A DNA stretch of 64,000 nucleotides, taken from NCBI RefSeq assembly GCF_001907695.1, contig NZ_KV880637.1, positions 620,001 to 684,000 of the forward strand, given 5' to 3'. Of this stretch, positions 1 to 9,531 are shown piece by piece. Numbering within the stretch: the stretch's first letter is position 1; each line of letters opens with the position of its first letter. This DNA comes from Thalassospira sp. TSL5-1. GTDB lineage: Bacteria; Pseudomonadota; Alphaproteobacteria; Rhodospirillales; Thalassospiraceae. Position numbers and translations under genes: made by a program. The notes below the pieces were generated by a model, which was not told the DNA's origin, made no database searches, and saw only the letters and a program-made list of their open reading frames with translations.

Positions 1-1050
1 AACGACGATGCCTTTGTCGCACCCGAAGCCGCTGATTACTGGTCCAAAACCCTGGATGATAACGGCAAGCCGTTGCCGGGTGCGGTCGACCTTTATGTCG
101 GTGGTGCGGAACATGCGGTGCTGCATCTGCTCTATTCACGCTTCTGGCACAAGGTGCTGTATGATCTGGGCCATGTGCAAACGCCCGAACCGTTCCAGCA
201 GCTGTTTAACCAGGGCATGATCACGGCGGACGCCTATACCGACGCGCGTGGTGTGTATGTTGACATTCACGATGTTGAAATGCGTGATGTTGATGGCAAA
301 AAACAGCCCTTTAACAGCAAAACGGGCGAAGCCCTGATCACCGTTCCGGGCAAGATGGGCAAACGCTATAAAAACGGTATCCCGCCCGAGGAAGTGTGCG
401 ATCAATATACGATCGATACTTTCCGCGCCTATGAAATGTATATGGGCCCGCTCGATAGTTCCAAACCCTGGCAATCCGATGCCATTGTCGGCATGTTGCG
501 CTTTTTGGGCAATGTCTGGAAACTGGCAACCCAGGCGGAACGCACCGACGTGATGGATGCGAAAATCGACAGTCTGGTGCACAAGACCATCGAAAAGGTT
601 GGCAGTGACATTGACAATCTGCGCCTCAATACCGCCCTTGCAGCCCTGATCGAACTGACCAATGCGCTGGGCAAGCAGAAGGCCGTGCATGAAGACCATA
701 TTCGTGCGCTTTACCTGATGGTGTCGCCCTTTGCCCCGCATCTGGGCGAGGAACTGGCCAGCACCCTGGCCCCGGACGAATTCGCCCGCCGCAAATCGGT
801 CATCAAATTTGACTGGCCGGTGTTTGATGCGGAAAAAGCCAAGGATGACGAATTTGAAGTGCCCGTCCAGGTCAATGGTAAAAAACGCGGTGCCATCATG
901 GTTGCCGCCGATGCCGACCAGGCCACGGTCGAGGCCCTTGCCAAGGCCGAAGAAAATGTGGCCCGCCACATTGAAGGCAAGGAAATCGTCAAGCTGATTT
1001 ATGTCGCCAAGCCGACCCCGAAACTGGTCAATATCGTGGTTAAAGGGTAA
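1..1050 (+). CDS. leuS: Leucyl-tRNA synthetase, C-terminal part (5' end outside window)
   Basis: Class Ia aminoacyl-tRNA synthetase that charges tRNA-Leu in the cytoplasm. The reading frame is open from base 1 and ends in TAA at 1048-1050, so only about the last 349 residues are seen. They cover the end of the catalytic domain, the KMSKS-type loop, the helical anticodon-binding domain and the C-terminal domain ending in LVNIVVKG, which is characteristic of LeuRS. The KMSKS-type motif reads KMGKR at bases 352-366; alphaproteobacterial LeuRS often departs from KMSKS here. A strong terminator follows, so the gene does not run into trkH. Identification is firm; the true start cannot be seen. Confidence 0.97.
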   Translation, partial: NDDAFVAPEAADYWSKTLDDNGKPLPGAVDLYVGGAEHAVLHLLYSRFWHKVLYDLGHVQTPEPFQQLFNQGMITADAYTDARGVYVDIHDVEMRDVDGKKQPFNSKTGEALITVPGKMGKRYKNGIPPEEVCDQYTIDTFRAYEMYMGPLDSSKPWQSDAIVGMLRFLGNVWKLATQAERTDVMDAKIDSLVHKTIEKVGSDIDNLRLNTALAALIELTNALGKQKAVHEDHIRALYLMVSPFAPHLGEELASTLAPDEFARRKSVIKFDWPVFDAEKAKDDEFEVPVQVNGKKRGAIMVAADADQATVEALAKAEENVARHIEGKEIVKLIYVAKPTPKLVNIVVKG

Positions 1051-1067
1051 GCCCGGCAAGGGATTTT

Positions 1068-1112
1068 AAAAATGGCGCGTCATGCCGGTTGGCTCCGGGA
1101 CGCGCCATTTTT
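1068..1112 (+). terminator. Rho-independent terminator after leuS
   Basis: Arms AATGGCGCGTC and GACGCGCCATT form a perfect stem of 11 bp or more around a 17-nt loop, preceded by A-rich and followed by T-rich sequence. It lies 18 bp after the leuS stop codon. Confidence 0.9.
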
Positions 1113-1321
1113 GTCTGTGCAGGTTATGCCGCGTTATGCGCTGTTTTCGATTAATTTGCTTCTAATATGCGGTAATATGGCCTATTAGGCTTTTTGCAGT
1201 GCAAAATACCCCGGCTGGCTGTTCTGGCGGGCCGCTCCTATTCTAGATGTGCGATGGCCAAATTTGAAAAAGGCGGGCCCGTGGGGCCGCGTGTGTCGCA
1301 TGTCGCAACCCCGGAGAATTC

Positions 1322-2782
1322 ATGACACCGTCTGGCAGTGCCTTGCGTTTTGTCCTGTTTGTCAATGGATTGCTTCTCATCATTCTGGCCTGCGCAATGG
1401 TGGTGCCGATGATGGTTGATCTTGGACTTGCCAATTCCGATTGGTGGGCCTTCGCCGGGTCATCCGGGATGTGTTGTTTCGTTGGGGCGTCGCTCGCCCT
1501 GTCCTGCCGGGGGTTGTCAGACCGGCTTAATGCCCGGGCGGGTTATTTGCTGACGGTATCGACCTGGGTCTCGGTCAGCCTGTTTGGGGCGTTGCCGCTT
1601 TATTTTTCCAGTCTCGGTCTTAGCTTCACCGATGCCTATTTTGAAACCATGTCTGCCCTGACCACAACGGGGTCAACGGTGTTAAGCGGCCTTGATACGA
1701 TGGCGCCGGGGTTGCTGTTGTGGCGTTCTCTCATGCAATGGATTGGCGGGGTCGGTATTGTTGTGATGGCGATGATGCTGCTGCCGATGTTGCGTGTTGG
1801 CGGGATGCAGCTTTTTCGCACCGAATCATCTGATATTTCCGGCAAGCCGGTGGCGCGTGTTGTGCATATGGCCGCCTTGACTGTGGCGGTTTATGTCGGC
1901 CTGTCGGTTCTGTGCGCCATTGGTTATGACCTGGCCGGGATGGGGGCGTTTGATGCCATCAATCATGCCATGGCGACCATTGCCACAGGCGGCTATTCGA
2001 CCAAGGATGCCTCAATTGGCTATTTTAATTCCGTCGGAATCGAAATGGTCGGTATTGTTTTTATGGCCGCCGGGGCCCTGCCGCTGATTTTTTATGCCCA
2101 TTTGTTCACCAAGGGCAGCCGGGCCTTTTTTCAGGAACGCCAGGTTCTGGTTTTTCTGTGCATCCTGATGACCGCCATTTTGATGATGACGGCCTGGAAT
2201 GTCACCAACAACCACATGCCGGTTTGGCATGCCTTGCGGGTTTCGGCCTTTAACGTCACATCGGTTCTGACCGATACCGGCTTTGCCACCAGCGATTTTG
2301 GCGCCTGGGGCAGCTTTGCCATTGGTCTGATGTTTATGCTGATGCTGATTGGCGGCTGTGCCGGGTCTACGGCGGGGGGCATCAAGATTTTCCGCTGGCA
2401 AATTCTGGCGGCGGGGCTTTTGCGCCAATTGCGCCAGATGGTGCGGCCCAATCAGATATTGCTCACCCGTTATGCCGGGCGGGCGGTGGATGAACCGACC
2501 ATCCTGGGGGTGCGCAATTTCTTTTTCATCTATATGATGACACTGCTCATCCTCTCGCTGGCGGTTATGGCAACCGGGCCGGATTTTTTGTCTGCCATAT
2601 CGCTTGTGGCGCAAGGCATGGCCAATGCCGGGCCGGGGCTGGGTGTTTTGGGCGGGCCATCGGGCAATTTTGAAGCCCTGTCCGACCCCACCAAATGGAT
2701 CCTTATTCTCGCGATGTTGCTGGGCCGGTTGGAATTGATGACGGTGTATGTCCTCTTTATTGCCGATTACTGGCGTGACTGA
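1322..2782 (+). CDS. trkH: TrkH family potassium uptake protein
   Basis: Inner-membrane K+ translocating subunit of a Trk/Ktr-type uptake system, which normally works with a cytoplasmic TrkA NAD-binding subunit that is not in this window. The 486-aa protein is hydrophobic throughout, with the four repeated membrane-pore-membrane units of the TrkH family. Selectivity-loop sequences are visible as TTTGST, ATGGYST, LTDTGF and GMANAGPG, and the conserved GGCAGSTAGGIK segment precedes the last unit. Length matches the family. A GGAG sequence lies a few bases before the ATG. The gene stands alone between the leuS terminator and the sugar dehydrogenase. Confidence 0.95.
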   Translation: MTPSGSALRFVLFVNGLLLIILACAMVVPMMVDLGLANSDWWAFAGSSGMCCFVGASLALSCRGLSDRLNARAGYLLTVSTWVSVSLFGALPLYFSSLGLSFTDAYFETMSALTTTGSTVLSGLDTMAPGLLLWRSLMQWIGGVGIVVMAMMLLPMLRVGGMQLFRTESSDISGKPVARVVHMAALTVAVYVGLSVLCAIGYDLAGMGAFDAINHAMATIATGGYSTKDASIGYFNSVGIEMVGIVFMAAGALPLIFYAHLFTKGSRAFFQERQVLVFLCILMTAILMMTAWNVTNNHMPVWHALRVSAFNVTSVLTDTGFATSDFGAWGSFAIGLMFMLMLIGGCAGSTAGGIKIFRWQILAAGLLRQLRQMVRPNQILLTRYAGRAVDEPTILGVRNFFFIYMMTLLILSLAVMATGPDFLSAISLVAQGMANAGPGLGVLGGPSGNFEALSDPTKWILILAMLLGRLELMTVYVLFIADYWRD

Positions 2783-2879
2783 GCGAAAAGAGCCAGATCA
2801 AAGCCCATCGCGCATTGACGCTGTATTTTGCTGTCGATAGAAGTACAGCCACATTTTTGAATATCGGAAAGTCAGTTTC

Positions 2880-4169
2880 ATGAGCCACGGACGCAAGGTT
2901 TCGGTTATCGGTTTGGGCTATGTCGGTTTGCCTGTTGCGGTTGCCTTTGGTGCTTTGGGCGATGAAACCATTGCGTTTGACATCAACAAGGCCCGTATCG
3001 CGCAATTGCGTGCCGGGCAGGATGCCACCGGCGAGGTGGATGCACCGGAACTGGCGGCCGCCAACCTGCTGTTGACCGATAATGCCCAGGACCTTGCCAG
3101 GGCCGATTTTCACATCGTCACGGTGCCGACCCCGATTGACCAGGCCAACCTGCCGGATTTGTCACCCTTGCGGTCGGCCTCCAAAACGGTCGGGGCGATC
3201 CTGAAAAAGGGCGACATCGTTGTTTATGAAAGCACGGTTTACCCCGGTGCGACCGAAGATGTCTGCGTGCCGATCCTTGAAGCCCAATCGGGCCTGAAGG
3301 CAGGCACCGATTTTACGGTGGGTTATTCGCCGGAACGCATCAATCCCGGTGATCGTGAACACCGTTTCACCACCATTACCAAGGTTGTTTCGGGCCAGAC
3401 GCCGGAAACCCTTGAAATTGTGGCCGCTGTTTATGGCAGTGTCGTTACCGCCGGTATTCACAGGGCCCCGACGATCAAGGCAGCCGAGGCGGCAAAGGTG
3501 ATTGAAAACACCCAGCGCGACCTGAACATTGCGCTGATGAATGAATTGTCGCTGATTTTTGATCGTGCCGGTATTGATACAAGCGACGTTCTGGCCGCCG
3601 CAGGCACCAAATGGAACTTCCTGCGTTTTACCCCCGGTCTGGTGGGTGGGCACTGCATTGGGGTGGACCCCTATTACCTGACGCATAAGGCCGAAGAACT
3701 GGGCTATTATCCGCAGGTTATTCTGGCCGGTCGCCGTATTAATGATGGCATGGGCGAGGTTGTTGCCAACAAGGTGATCCGCGCCCTGATGCGCAAGGGC
3801 GGCATGAACAAGCCGACCGTTACGGTGCTGGGCCTGACCTTTAAGGAAAATGTGCCCGATATTCGCAATACCCGCGTGATTGATATTATCGATGAATTGC
3901 GCGATGCGGGCATTACGGTTCAAGTCCATGACCCCAAGGCCGATGCAGCCGAAGTCGCCCATGAATTTGATGGGTTGCAGCTTGTGGCAATGGATGACCT
4001 GAAACCGGCCGATGCGGTTGTGATGGCGGTTTCGCATCAGGAATATGTCAGGGGCGGCTGGGATCTGGTCACGCGCCTTTTGGCCGGTGGTCAGGGATTT
4101 GTTGCCGATGTGCGTGCCATGCTGCCGCGCGATGACTGCCCGGATGCTATCGAGCTTTGGCGTTTGTAA
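2880..4169 (+). CDS. Nucleotide-sugar 6-dehydrogenase (UDP-GlcNAc/GalNAc type)
   Basis: NAD-dependent four-electron oxidation of a UDP-sugar to a UDP-uronic acid, supplying acidic sugars to the polysaccharide cluster that follows. The N-terminal Rossmann motif is GLGYVGLP at residues 11-18, and the catalytic cysteine lies in GGHCIGVDPYYL (Cys259). The long C-terminal domain and the YYPQVILAGRRINDGMG stretch resemble the TviB/WbpA/WbpO branch (UDP-N-acetylhexosamine dehydrogenases) more than Ugd. Substrate choice between GlcNAc, GalNAc and Glc is inferred. At 429 aa it is full length. The 3' end overlaps the convergent glycosyltransferase by 23 bp. Confidence 0.93.
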   Translation: MSHGRKVSVIGLGYVGLPVAVAFGALGDETIAFDINKARIAQLRAGQDATGEVDAPELAAANLLLTDNAQDLARADFHIVTVPTPIDQANLPDLSPLRSASKTVGAILKKGDIVVYESTVYPGATEDVCVPILEAQSGLKAGTDFTVGYSPERINPGDREHRFTTITKVVSGQTPETLEIVAAVYGSVVTAGIHRAPTIKAAEAAKVIENTQRDLNIALMNELSLIFDRAGIDTSDVLAAAGTKWNFLRFTPGLVGGHCIGVDPYYLTHKAEELGYYPQVILAGRRINDGMGEVVANKVIRALMRKGGMNKPTVTVLGLTFKENVPDIRNTRVIDIIDELRDAGITVQVHDPKADAAEVAHEFDGLQLVAMDDLKPADAVVMAVSHQEYVRGGWDLVTRLLAGGQGFVADVRAMLPRDDCPDAIELWRL

Positions 4170-6096
4170 TCGCGCGCTTATCCAGCCGCTCAAACAGCGC
4201 GGTTAACCTGCTTTCAAAAATATTCGCATCAAAGGCCGCCCTGAAGGTTTCGTGGGCGGCCTTTGCCATTTTTAGCCGCAGCTCCGGGCTGTTGTGCAGT
4301 TTTAAAATCAATCCGGCCAGTTCGTTTGCATCATTGGCATTGCGCAGAATATAGCCGTTTTGACCATCGGTAATTACATCGCTCAGTGTTCCCGCATCGC
4401 TGCAAATAACCGGCAGGGCATGGGCCAGGGCTTCCAGCACCACGAGTGGCTGCGCCTCGTTGGCGTAACGGCTGGGAAAGACAAACAGGTCACAGGTTTG
4501 AAACAGCCTTGTTTTTTCATCGTACCCTACAGGCCCGTGACAGGTGCTATTTGTCTCAAGCCCGGCCTGTTTGCACAGGGTGATTACATCCGCTGCCGAC
4601 AGGTCCGCTTCGGCCCCGGCAATATCCAAATACAAGTCGGGCTGGCTTTGCCGGGCGATGCCAACGGCTTTAATGACCGTTTCAACGCCTTTGCTGCGGA
4701 TCAGGTTGGACAGATAGAGGATGCGCAATGGGCTTTGCGATGGGGTGTGCGCAAAATCGCGGGGTGTTTCCGGTGTGTCGGCACAATTGGCAATCACGGC
4801 AGGCTGGCAGCCAAGCCCGTCAATTTCGGGCATCAAAGCGGGGCCAAGAATGATCGCGGTTTGATCTTTGAATACCCGTTTTTGCACAAACCCGGCCAGC
4901 CAGGATTTATCGCGCAGGGTTTTCAGGCCGCGACCATGCAGGTGAAACACAATCGGCAGGCGTATTGCGCGCAGCATCAGGGCATAAAAACTGTCGCGCC
5001 AAAAGGCCGGGCCGCTGGGGGCGAAGCTGGCATAAACAAGGTCCGGCCGCTGGGTCAGGATGCGCCAGAATAGGGCCACGCCATACCTCACCGCCCGTCC
5101 ATATTTTGCGAGGCTGGATCGGCCAATGGCGGCAATGTCGTGCGAAAAGCGCAATTCATGCACCGAAACCCGGTAATGTTTTGCCAGCACGTTGATCGCC
5201 CGCTGGTTCATGATGGCGGCGCCATGCAGGGGTGGCGGCAAATGCACCATGGCGAGGATGTGTTTTTTGTGCTGCTGGCGTGTTTGGCGTGTTTTGCGGT
5301 TTTGTGTCCGCCATGCCTGCCATGCCCGCCCGTAATGGCGCAGATCATAGGCCCGCATCCAGAGCGGCGGTTTCAGACAGGTGCGGTAACGATTGCGTAC
5401 CATCAGCGCCGTGCGATGATAGTTTTGTGCCAAAATGGCCTGATAGTGCCGGTCATCACCTTTATGCCGCACAATCAGGGGCCGTTCGTAAAAAATAAGG
5501 GATTGATGCGCCGATTGCGCCAGCACCCGCAGGTAAAAATCAAGATCAAGGCAGCATGAAAGGGTTTCGTCATATCCCCCGGCATCGCGCCAGAGCCGTT
5601 TGTTAAGGGCCAGGGCGGAATGATGCAGCGGATTGCCGCGATAAAGCCGTGTTGCCTTGAGGGTAAGGACCTCTTTGTTATCAGCCCCGTTGGCCCCTTT
5701 GACCCAGGACGCAGGCAGGGCCGCGCAAAATACCAGATGACCGGGATAGCGCGAAAGCAGGTCACGCATGGCGGGCAGGCGGGCGGGCAGGCTTTGATCA
5801 TCCACATCCTGAATGGCAATCAACGCGCTTGGTGCTGCCGCAATTGCTTTGTTTAACGCGGCCCCCCGGCCAATTCTGCCTGGGCTTAAAAGGGTAATGC
5901 GCGCATCATGCGCCAGAGTTTGCGGCAAACACACTGCCGGGGTGGAGCCATCATCGATGATCACCGCATGGTCATCCTGGCCCAAAATTTCCGCCAGATT
6001 GGCAAAATAGCCCGGCCAGTGCGCCTGACCGTTATGGATGGTGGTGACGAGTGTGATGCCATCACCTGATAATGATACGTTGCCGGGGGATGTCAT
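4147..6096 (-). CDS. Bifunctional GT2-GT4 glycosyltransferase fusion
   Basis: A single frame joins two glycosyltransferases. Residues about 13-240 are a GT-A fold GT2 domain with IIDDGS at 46-51 and the metal-binding DVDD at 97-100. A basic linker follows. From residue about 278 a GT-B fold GT4 domain begins with the typical start HILAMVHLPPPLHGAA and later shows the donor-binding helix (NEAQPLVVLEALAHALPVI). The start was set at 6096 because it overlaps the upstream stop as ATGA; the frame is open 113 codons further but that part only shadows the upstream gene. It probably adds two consecutive sugars of the repeat unit; sugars are unknown. It is last in a five-gene minus-strand operon. Confidence 0.9.
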   Translation of the reverse strand: MTSPGNVSLSGDGITLVTTIHNGQAHWPGYFANLAEILGQDDHAVIIDDGSTPAVCLPQTLAHDARITLLSPGRIGRGAALNKAIAAAPSALIAIQDVDDQSLPARLPAMRDLLSRYPGHLVFCAALPASWVKGANGADNKEVLTLKATRLYRGNPLHHSALALNKRLWRDAGGYDETLSCCLDLDFYLRVLAQSAHQSLIFYERPLIVRHKGDDRHYQAILAQNYHRTALMVRNRYRTCLKPPLWMRAYDLRHYGRAWQAWRTQNRKTRQTRQQHKKHILAMVHLPPPLHGAAIMNQRAINVLAKHYRVSVHELRFSHDIAAIGRSSLAKYGRAVRYGVALFWRILTQRPDLVYASFAPSGPAFWRDSFYALMLRAIRLPIVFHLHGRGLKTLRDKSWLAGFVQKRVFKDQTAIILGPALMPEIDGLGCQPAVIANCADTPETPRDFAHTPSQSPLRILYLSNLIRSKGVETVIKAVGIARQSQPDLYLDIAGAEADLSAADVITLCKQAGLETNSTCHGPVGYDEKTRLFQTCDLFVFPSRYANEAQPLVVLEALAHALPVICSDAGTLSDVITDGQNGYILRNANDANELAGLILKLHNSPELRLKMAKAAHETFRAAFDANIFESRLTALFERLDKRAITNAKAR

Positions 6097-7652
6097 GGCT
6101 GATCCTGCCGCCATGTCAGGGTGAGGTCTGCGCGGCATCCGGTTTCCGGGCAAAGCAATAGCTGGCAAAACAGCACCTGCACCCGGCCCAGGGCGGAAAA
6201 ATGATTGGATCGGGTTAAATGCAGCGGGGCCGTGCCAGTAATTTCCAATCCGACGGCGGGAAAATAAAAGTGGTTTTCTGCCATTCGGTGCCTGTATAAA
6301 CCGCGTGGGATAAACAGGCGAAACAGGCGGGCCGATGCCGGGGCGTGGCTTTCTGTCGCCGGGTCTTGCGGAAAAATCTGGTCGGTCCAGGAAATCTCGC
6401 GTTCGGTAAAACGAATTTCCCGCTGTCCGCGCCACGGGCCAAGCACAAAGGGCAGCACATATGTATCATTCTGATATGTTGCGGTATCGGGCTGTGCAAA
6501 TATCGTGGTGCCGGGTAAACCGGGCAGGGGCAGGCTGGCGGTGGTATAGGGGCTGATAAAATCCTGCTCGCCCCCACAGGGCGGCAGGATGATGGTGCCG
6601 TCTGGCGATGTAATAACCGGCATCGGCGTGGTGTCATAGGGGCTTTTGCCTGCAAGGGTCATTTGTGCGCAATAGGCCGGGCTTTGATAAAGCTGGAAAA
6701 TTTGGCAATTTGCCGTCGTATTTTGGGGTTTGTAAGGTGTTGGCACAGCCCTGTTTTCCGGCACTTTACCGGCGCATAGCAGGAAAAAACCGGCAAAGGC
6801 CAGATAGTCATAATACCGGTTATAGCTATACCAGCCGGGTTTGGTTTGCGCGGTTTCTCCGTCCTGATCCGCCAGCAGGTTCAGCGGCATTGTCTGATGC
6901 AAAAGCAGGCTTTGTTCAATCCGGTCGAGCAATATCTGTGCTGTGCGATCCTTGCCTGCTTTGAGCAGGGCGTAAATGGCACTGACCATGCCAAAACTTT
7001 GCCCGGCCCCGCGCCCGACGATATTGGCATGGCCACTGTGCCGGGTGATATGATCGATCAGTTCCGTTGCTGCGATGGCTGCCTGTTGGCAGGCCGGTTG
7101 CTGGCTGAAACCCAGCAGGGCGGAGCAAAAGGCATGATATTGGGCGGAAAAACATCCGCGCCGGTCCAGAAACGCCGGGCCATCGCGAAAGTGCCGGTCA
7201 ATGATGCGCCACAATAGCCGGGCAGTAAGGCGTGCAAGGAATGATCCCTTTTCAAGGCACAAGATACGCAAAATCAGCCAGTTGCCAACCCGCGCATTTT
7301 GCCAGGGCTTGCCTTTCAGGATGTTGCGGCGTTGTCGGGCTGTCAGGGCCGATGTTTGGGACAGGGCAAATGCGATAAATTCACGATGATATTGGGCCCC
7401 GTCATCCTGCTGTTGCAGGGCATCAAACGCGCGGGTGATGGCGGTGTGATATTTGGCGGCGTTAAGGTTATGCCAAAGCGCAAGGGCAAAGGCCGTGGCG
7501 TAAAAACCATGCTGGGGGAAATCGCCGGTTGTGGTTTGATCTCGCGCCAGAATATCCGCCACCAGCACGGCCAGCCGATGGGCCCGCCTTTGCGCTGAAG
7601 GATGGCTGTCATTCGCGGCAATGGCGTTAAAGCGCCCTAGTGAAAATGACAT
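6093..7652 (-). CDS. Alpha/alpha-toroid plus beta-sandwich protein of the glycan cluster
   Basis: A 519-aa protein of unknown activity. Residues about 20-295 are helical repeats like an alpha/alpha toroid, with polar motifs QYHAF (171-175), GHANIVGRGAGQ (207-218) and YSYNRYYDY (275-283). The rest is rich in beta strands and resembles the C-terminal sandwich of heparinase II/III or alginate/hyaluronate lyase-type enzymes. No signal peptide is seen at the N-terminus. The family link is a fold-level impression. Its start overlaps the previous gene's stop by 16 bp and its stop overlaps the next start as ATGA, so it is co-translated with glycosyltransferases and probably acts on the same glycan or its lipid-linked precursor. 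Confidence 0.7.
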   Translation of the reverse strand: MSFSLGRFNAIAANDSHPSAQRRAHRLAVLVADILARDQTTTGDFPQHGFYATAFALALWHNLNAAKYHTAITRAFDALQQQDDGAQYHREFIAFALSQTSALTARQRRNILKGKPWQNARVGNWLILRILCLEKGSFLARLTARLLWRIIDRHFRDGPAFLDRRGCFSAQYHAFCSALLGFSQQPACQQAAIAATELIDHITRHSGHANIVGRGAGQSFGMVSAIYALLKAGKDRTAQILLDRIEQSLLLHQTMPLNLLADQDGETAQTKPGWYSYNRYYDYLAFAGFFLLCAGKVPENRAVPTPYKPQNTTANCQIFQLYQSPAYCAQMTLAGKSPYDTTPMPVITSPDGTIILPPCGGEQDFISPYTTASLPLPGLPGTTIFAQPDTATYQNDTYVLPFVLGPWRGQREIRFTEREISWTDQIFPQDPATESHAPASARLFRLFIPRGLYRHRMAENHFYFPAVGLEITGTAPLHLTRSNHFSALGRVQVLFCQLLLCPETGCRADLTLTWRQDQP

Positions 7653-8380
7653 GTCACCTCCAGCATCAGGCTTTGGCCTGCTGGCACAATATTAAGCGGC
7701 ACCGCCTGAATTTCCGGCGCGTGTCGCCCCCATTTTTCGCGCAACCGCCAAAACAGTGCCTTGCCGCCCGGTATATGCCAGATCCCGCGGGCCAGGGCAT
7801 GGGGGCAGGACAGGGTGAAAAACCGGTTGGCCCAGCGCAGCCAGATGTCATCTATCGGTGCGGTGGGGAGCAGGCGGGCATGAATAATCCAGTGATCATC
7901 ACGATCGCGCAGATACATGAAGGGGGCAAAACGCCCCGCCCCATCGGCGTGATCCAGCGTCACGGTGATGCGGTTTTCAGCGGCCTGTAATTGTACCTTC
8001 CGCACCGGACGCAGGCGGTATTTGTCGCTGTTTTTGTGGGTAAAAGTCTTTCCGGCGATGATGCCGTGATCAATCGCCGATTTATCAAAAACCAGCCGGA
8101 TCACAGCATCCTGAAGCGGGCTGTCGGTCAGTGCTGTGAAACGGGCGCGGATATGAATGGTTTTTGCCGCCGCATCCAAACGGGTCTGATAATCCAGCCG
8201 CCAGCACCCATTGGCAAAGTGATAATCCTGCCCGCTTTGGCGGATGTGGCGGCTGTTATCATCAAGCGTTAAAAAGGAGCGCCGGTCCGATGCCTCGAAC
8301 CCCCACGGGCCAAGCGTAATCGCGCCATAATGCCCGGAAATCAGGCGGTTATCTTTGAATGTTGCGCTTAATTCTGGCAT
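7637..8380 (-). CDS. Beta-rich protein paired with the toroid protein
   Basis: A 247-aa protein that I do not recognise. It is rich in short amphipathic strands (RRSFLTLDDN, WRLDYQTRLD, KTIHIRARFTALTD) with many aromatic residues, suggesting a beta-sandwich. No signal peptide or membrane segment is visible. The start at 8380 was chosen over an upstream one at 8611 because the extra part lies inside the flippase gene and has no protein-like character; a GGGGG run precedes this ATG. It overlaps the flippase stop by 13 bp and the toroid gene by 16 bp. Together with the toroid protein it may rebuild a two-domain lyase or epimerase-like enzyme from two chains; that is inference. Confidence 0.7.
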   Translation of the reverse strand: MPELSATFKDNRLISGHYGAITLGPWGFEASDRRSFLTLDDNSRHIRQSGQDYHFANGCWRLDYQTRLDAAAKTIHIRARFTALTDSPLQDAVIRLVFDKSAIDHGIIAGKTFTHKNSDKYRLRPVRKVQLQAAENRITVTLDHADGAGRFAPFMYLRDRDDHWIIHARLLPTAPIDDIWLRWANRFFTLSCPHALARGIWHIPGGKALFWRLREKWGRHAPEIQAVPLNIVPAGQSLMLEVTCHFH

Positions 8381-9531
8381 GGGGCCCCCTGCAAGATGGG
8401 GTGAAATCGCCCGGCGTAATAAAGGGTGATTGCCAGCACCGCCAGCTTGATATTCATCACCAGAATGATGGCCGTTGCATTTTCGCATTGTGGGATTACC
8501 GCCGCTCCGGCCAAAATGACAAAGCCAGCCAAACAGGCGGTAACAAAATGGCCGGATTGTTCCTGTAAGACCAGAAACTGGCGCGAAACAAGGGCAAGCA
8601 GCAGCGGCCAAAAGGCGGCCATGCGCAAGAGTGCGGTTTCAGCCTCCCCGCTATGGCCGAAGAGCAGGTTCAAGGCGACATGCGGGAATAGTATGAAGCC
8701 CAAACTCATGCCCAGTGCGGGCAGGAGCAACCAAATGTCGCGGATTTTATCCTGCCTGTTTTGGGCAAACAGCACGCCAGAAATAGCCGTAATCAGCGCC
8801 GCACCAAGCAGCAATAACCGATGTACCAGCAATAGGGCATCGTGTTCCGCTTGTGGCAATGTGGCGGGCAGCAGGGCCATGTCGATATTGGGCAGCAGGC
8901 CCGCCAGCAGGGTAAAGCCAATCAGTTGCGGCCAGATATTGGCCGGCAAGTGGCTGGTTGGCGGGGGCGCAGGGCGGTTTGGTTTGTCAAAGGCAAAAAA
9001 GAAGGATGCGAGGCTGCTGGTCAAACTGATGGCAGGTGCGGTGGCATAAAGCCAGAAGGGCGCTGTGGCAAAGCTCGTGGCATAAAGCGCAACCACAATG
9101 CCTGTTGCCTGCCCCAGCGCACCGATGATCAGGATTTTATGAAACTGCAAACGTGCCGTCACCAGCCAGTCTGGCGACAGGGATGCGGCCAGCGGCATGA
9201 TCAAAACTGGCCAGGCGACGGGCGGAAGGTTTGGCGCCATCAGGGTGATGGCAATGCCCGCGATGATGAGCCGGAGCATCACGATCAGACCGACAGATCG
9301 CCATTGCCGATTTTGCGCCAAACGCACCAATAATGGTCCGCATCCGGCCTGGGTGATGCTGACGGCGACAGCAATCGCTATCAGGGCAGCGAAATAGTGC
9401 GCCAGCAGATTGGCTGCGAAACCGTGGCCGAGAATAAGCAGAATTATCAACCCGCCCGCCCGGTTCAGCACGGTGCTGGCAATGAGCCACAGCGGAGCGT
9501 GTCGGTTATCACGGGCCAAGCCATTATCCAT
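8368..9531 (-). CDS. Wzx-like polysaccharide flippase
   Basis: A 387-aa integral membrane protein with about twelve hydrophobic segments and few charged loops, beginning with an N-terminal helix (HAPLWLIASTVLNRAGGLIILLILG) typical of the MOP/Wzx superfamily. It likely moves lipid-linked repeat units across the inner membrane. It sits between a GT4 gene and the glycan-processing pair in an overlapping operon, which supports the role. The ATG at 9531 overlaps the upstream stop by 8 bp; ATGs at 9552 and 9600 are possible but extend further into the neighbour. Flippases diverge strongly, so the call rests on topology and context. Confidence 0.8.
   Translation of the reverse strand: MDNGLARDNRHAPLWLIASTVLNRAGGLIILLILGHGFAANLLAHYFAALIAIAVAVSITQAGCGPLLVRLAQNRQWRSVGLIVMLRLIIAGIAITLMAPNLPPVAWPVLIMPLAASLSPDWLVTARLQFHKILIIGALGQATGIVVALYATSFATAPFWLYATAPAISLTSSLASFFFAFDKPNRPAPPPTSHLPANIWPQLIGFTLLAGLLPNIDMALLPATLPQAEHDALLLVHRLLLLGAALITAISGVLFAQNRQDKIRDIWLLLPALGMSLGFILFPHVALNLLFGHSGEAETALLRMAAFWPLLLALVSRQFLVLQEQSGHFVTACLAGFVILAGAAVIPQCENATAIILVMNIKLAVLAITLYYAGRFHPILQGAPCQN

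Noticed and set aside
136..1059. 307-aa open frame on the minus strand opposite leuS
   Set aside because: It mirrors leuS codons and has no domain-like content.
3162..4193. 343-aa open frame opposite the nucleotide-sugar dehydrogenase
   Set aside because: Shadow of the dehydrogenase; the plus-strand protein has all family motifs.
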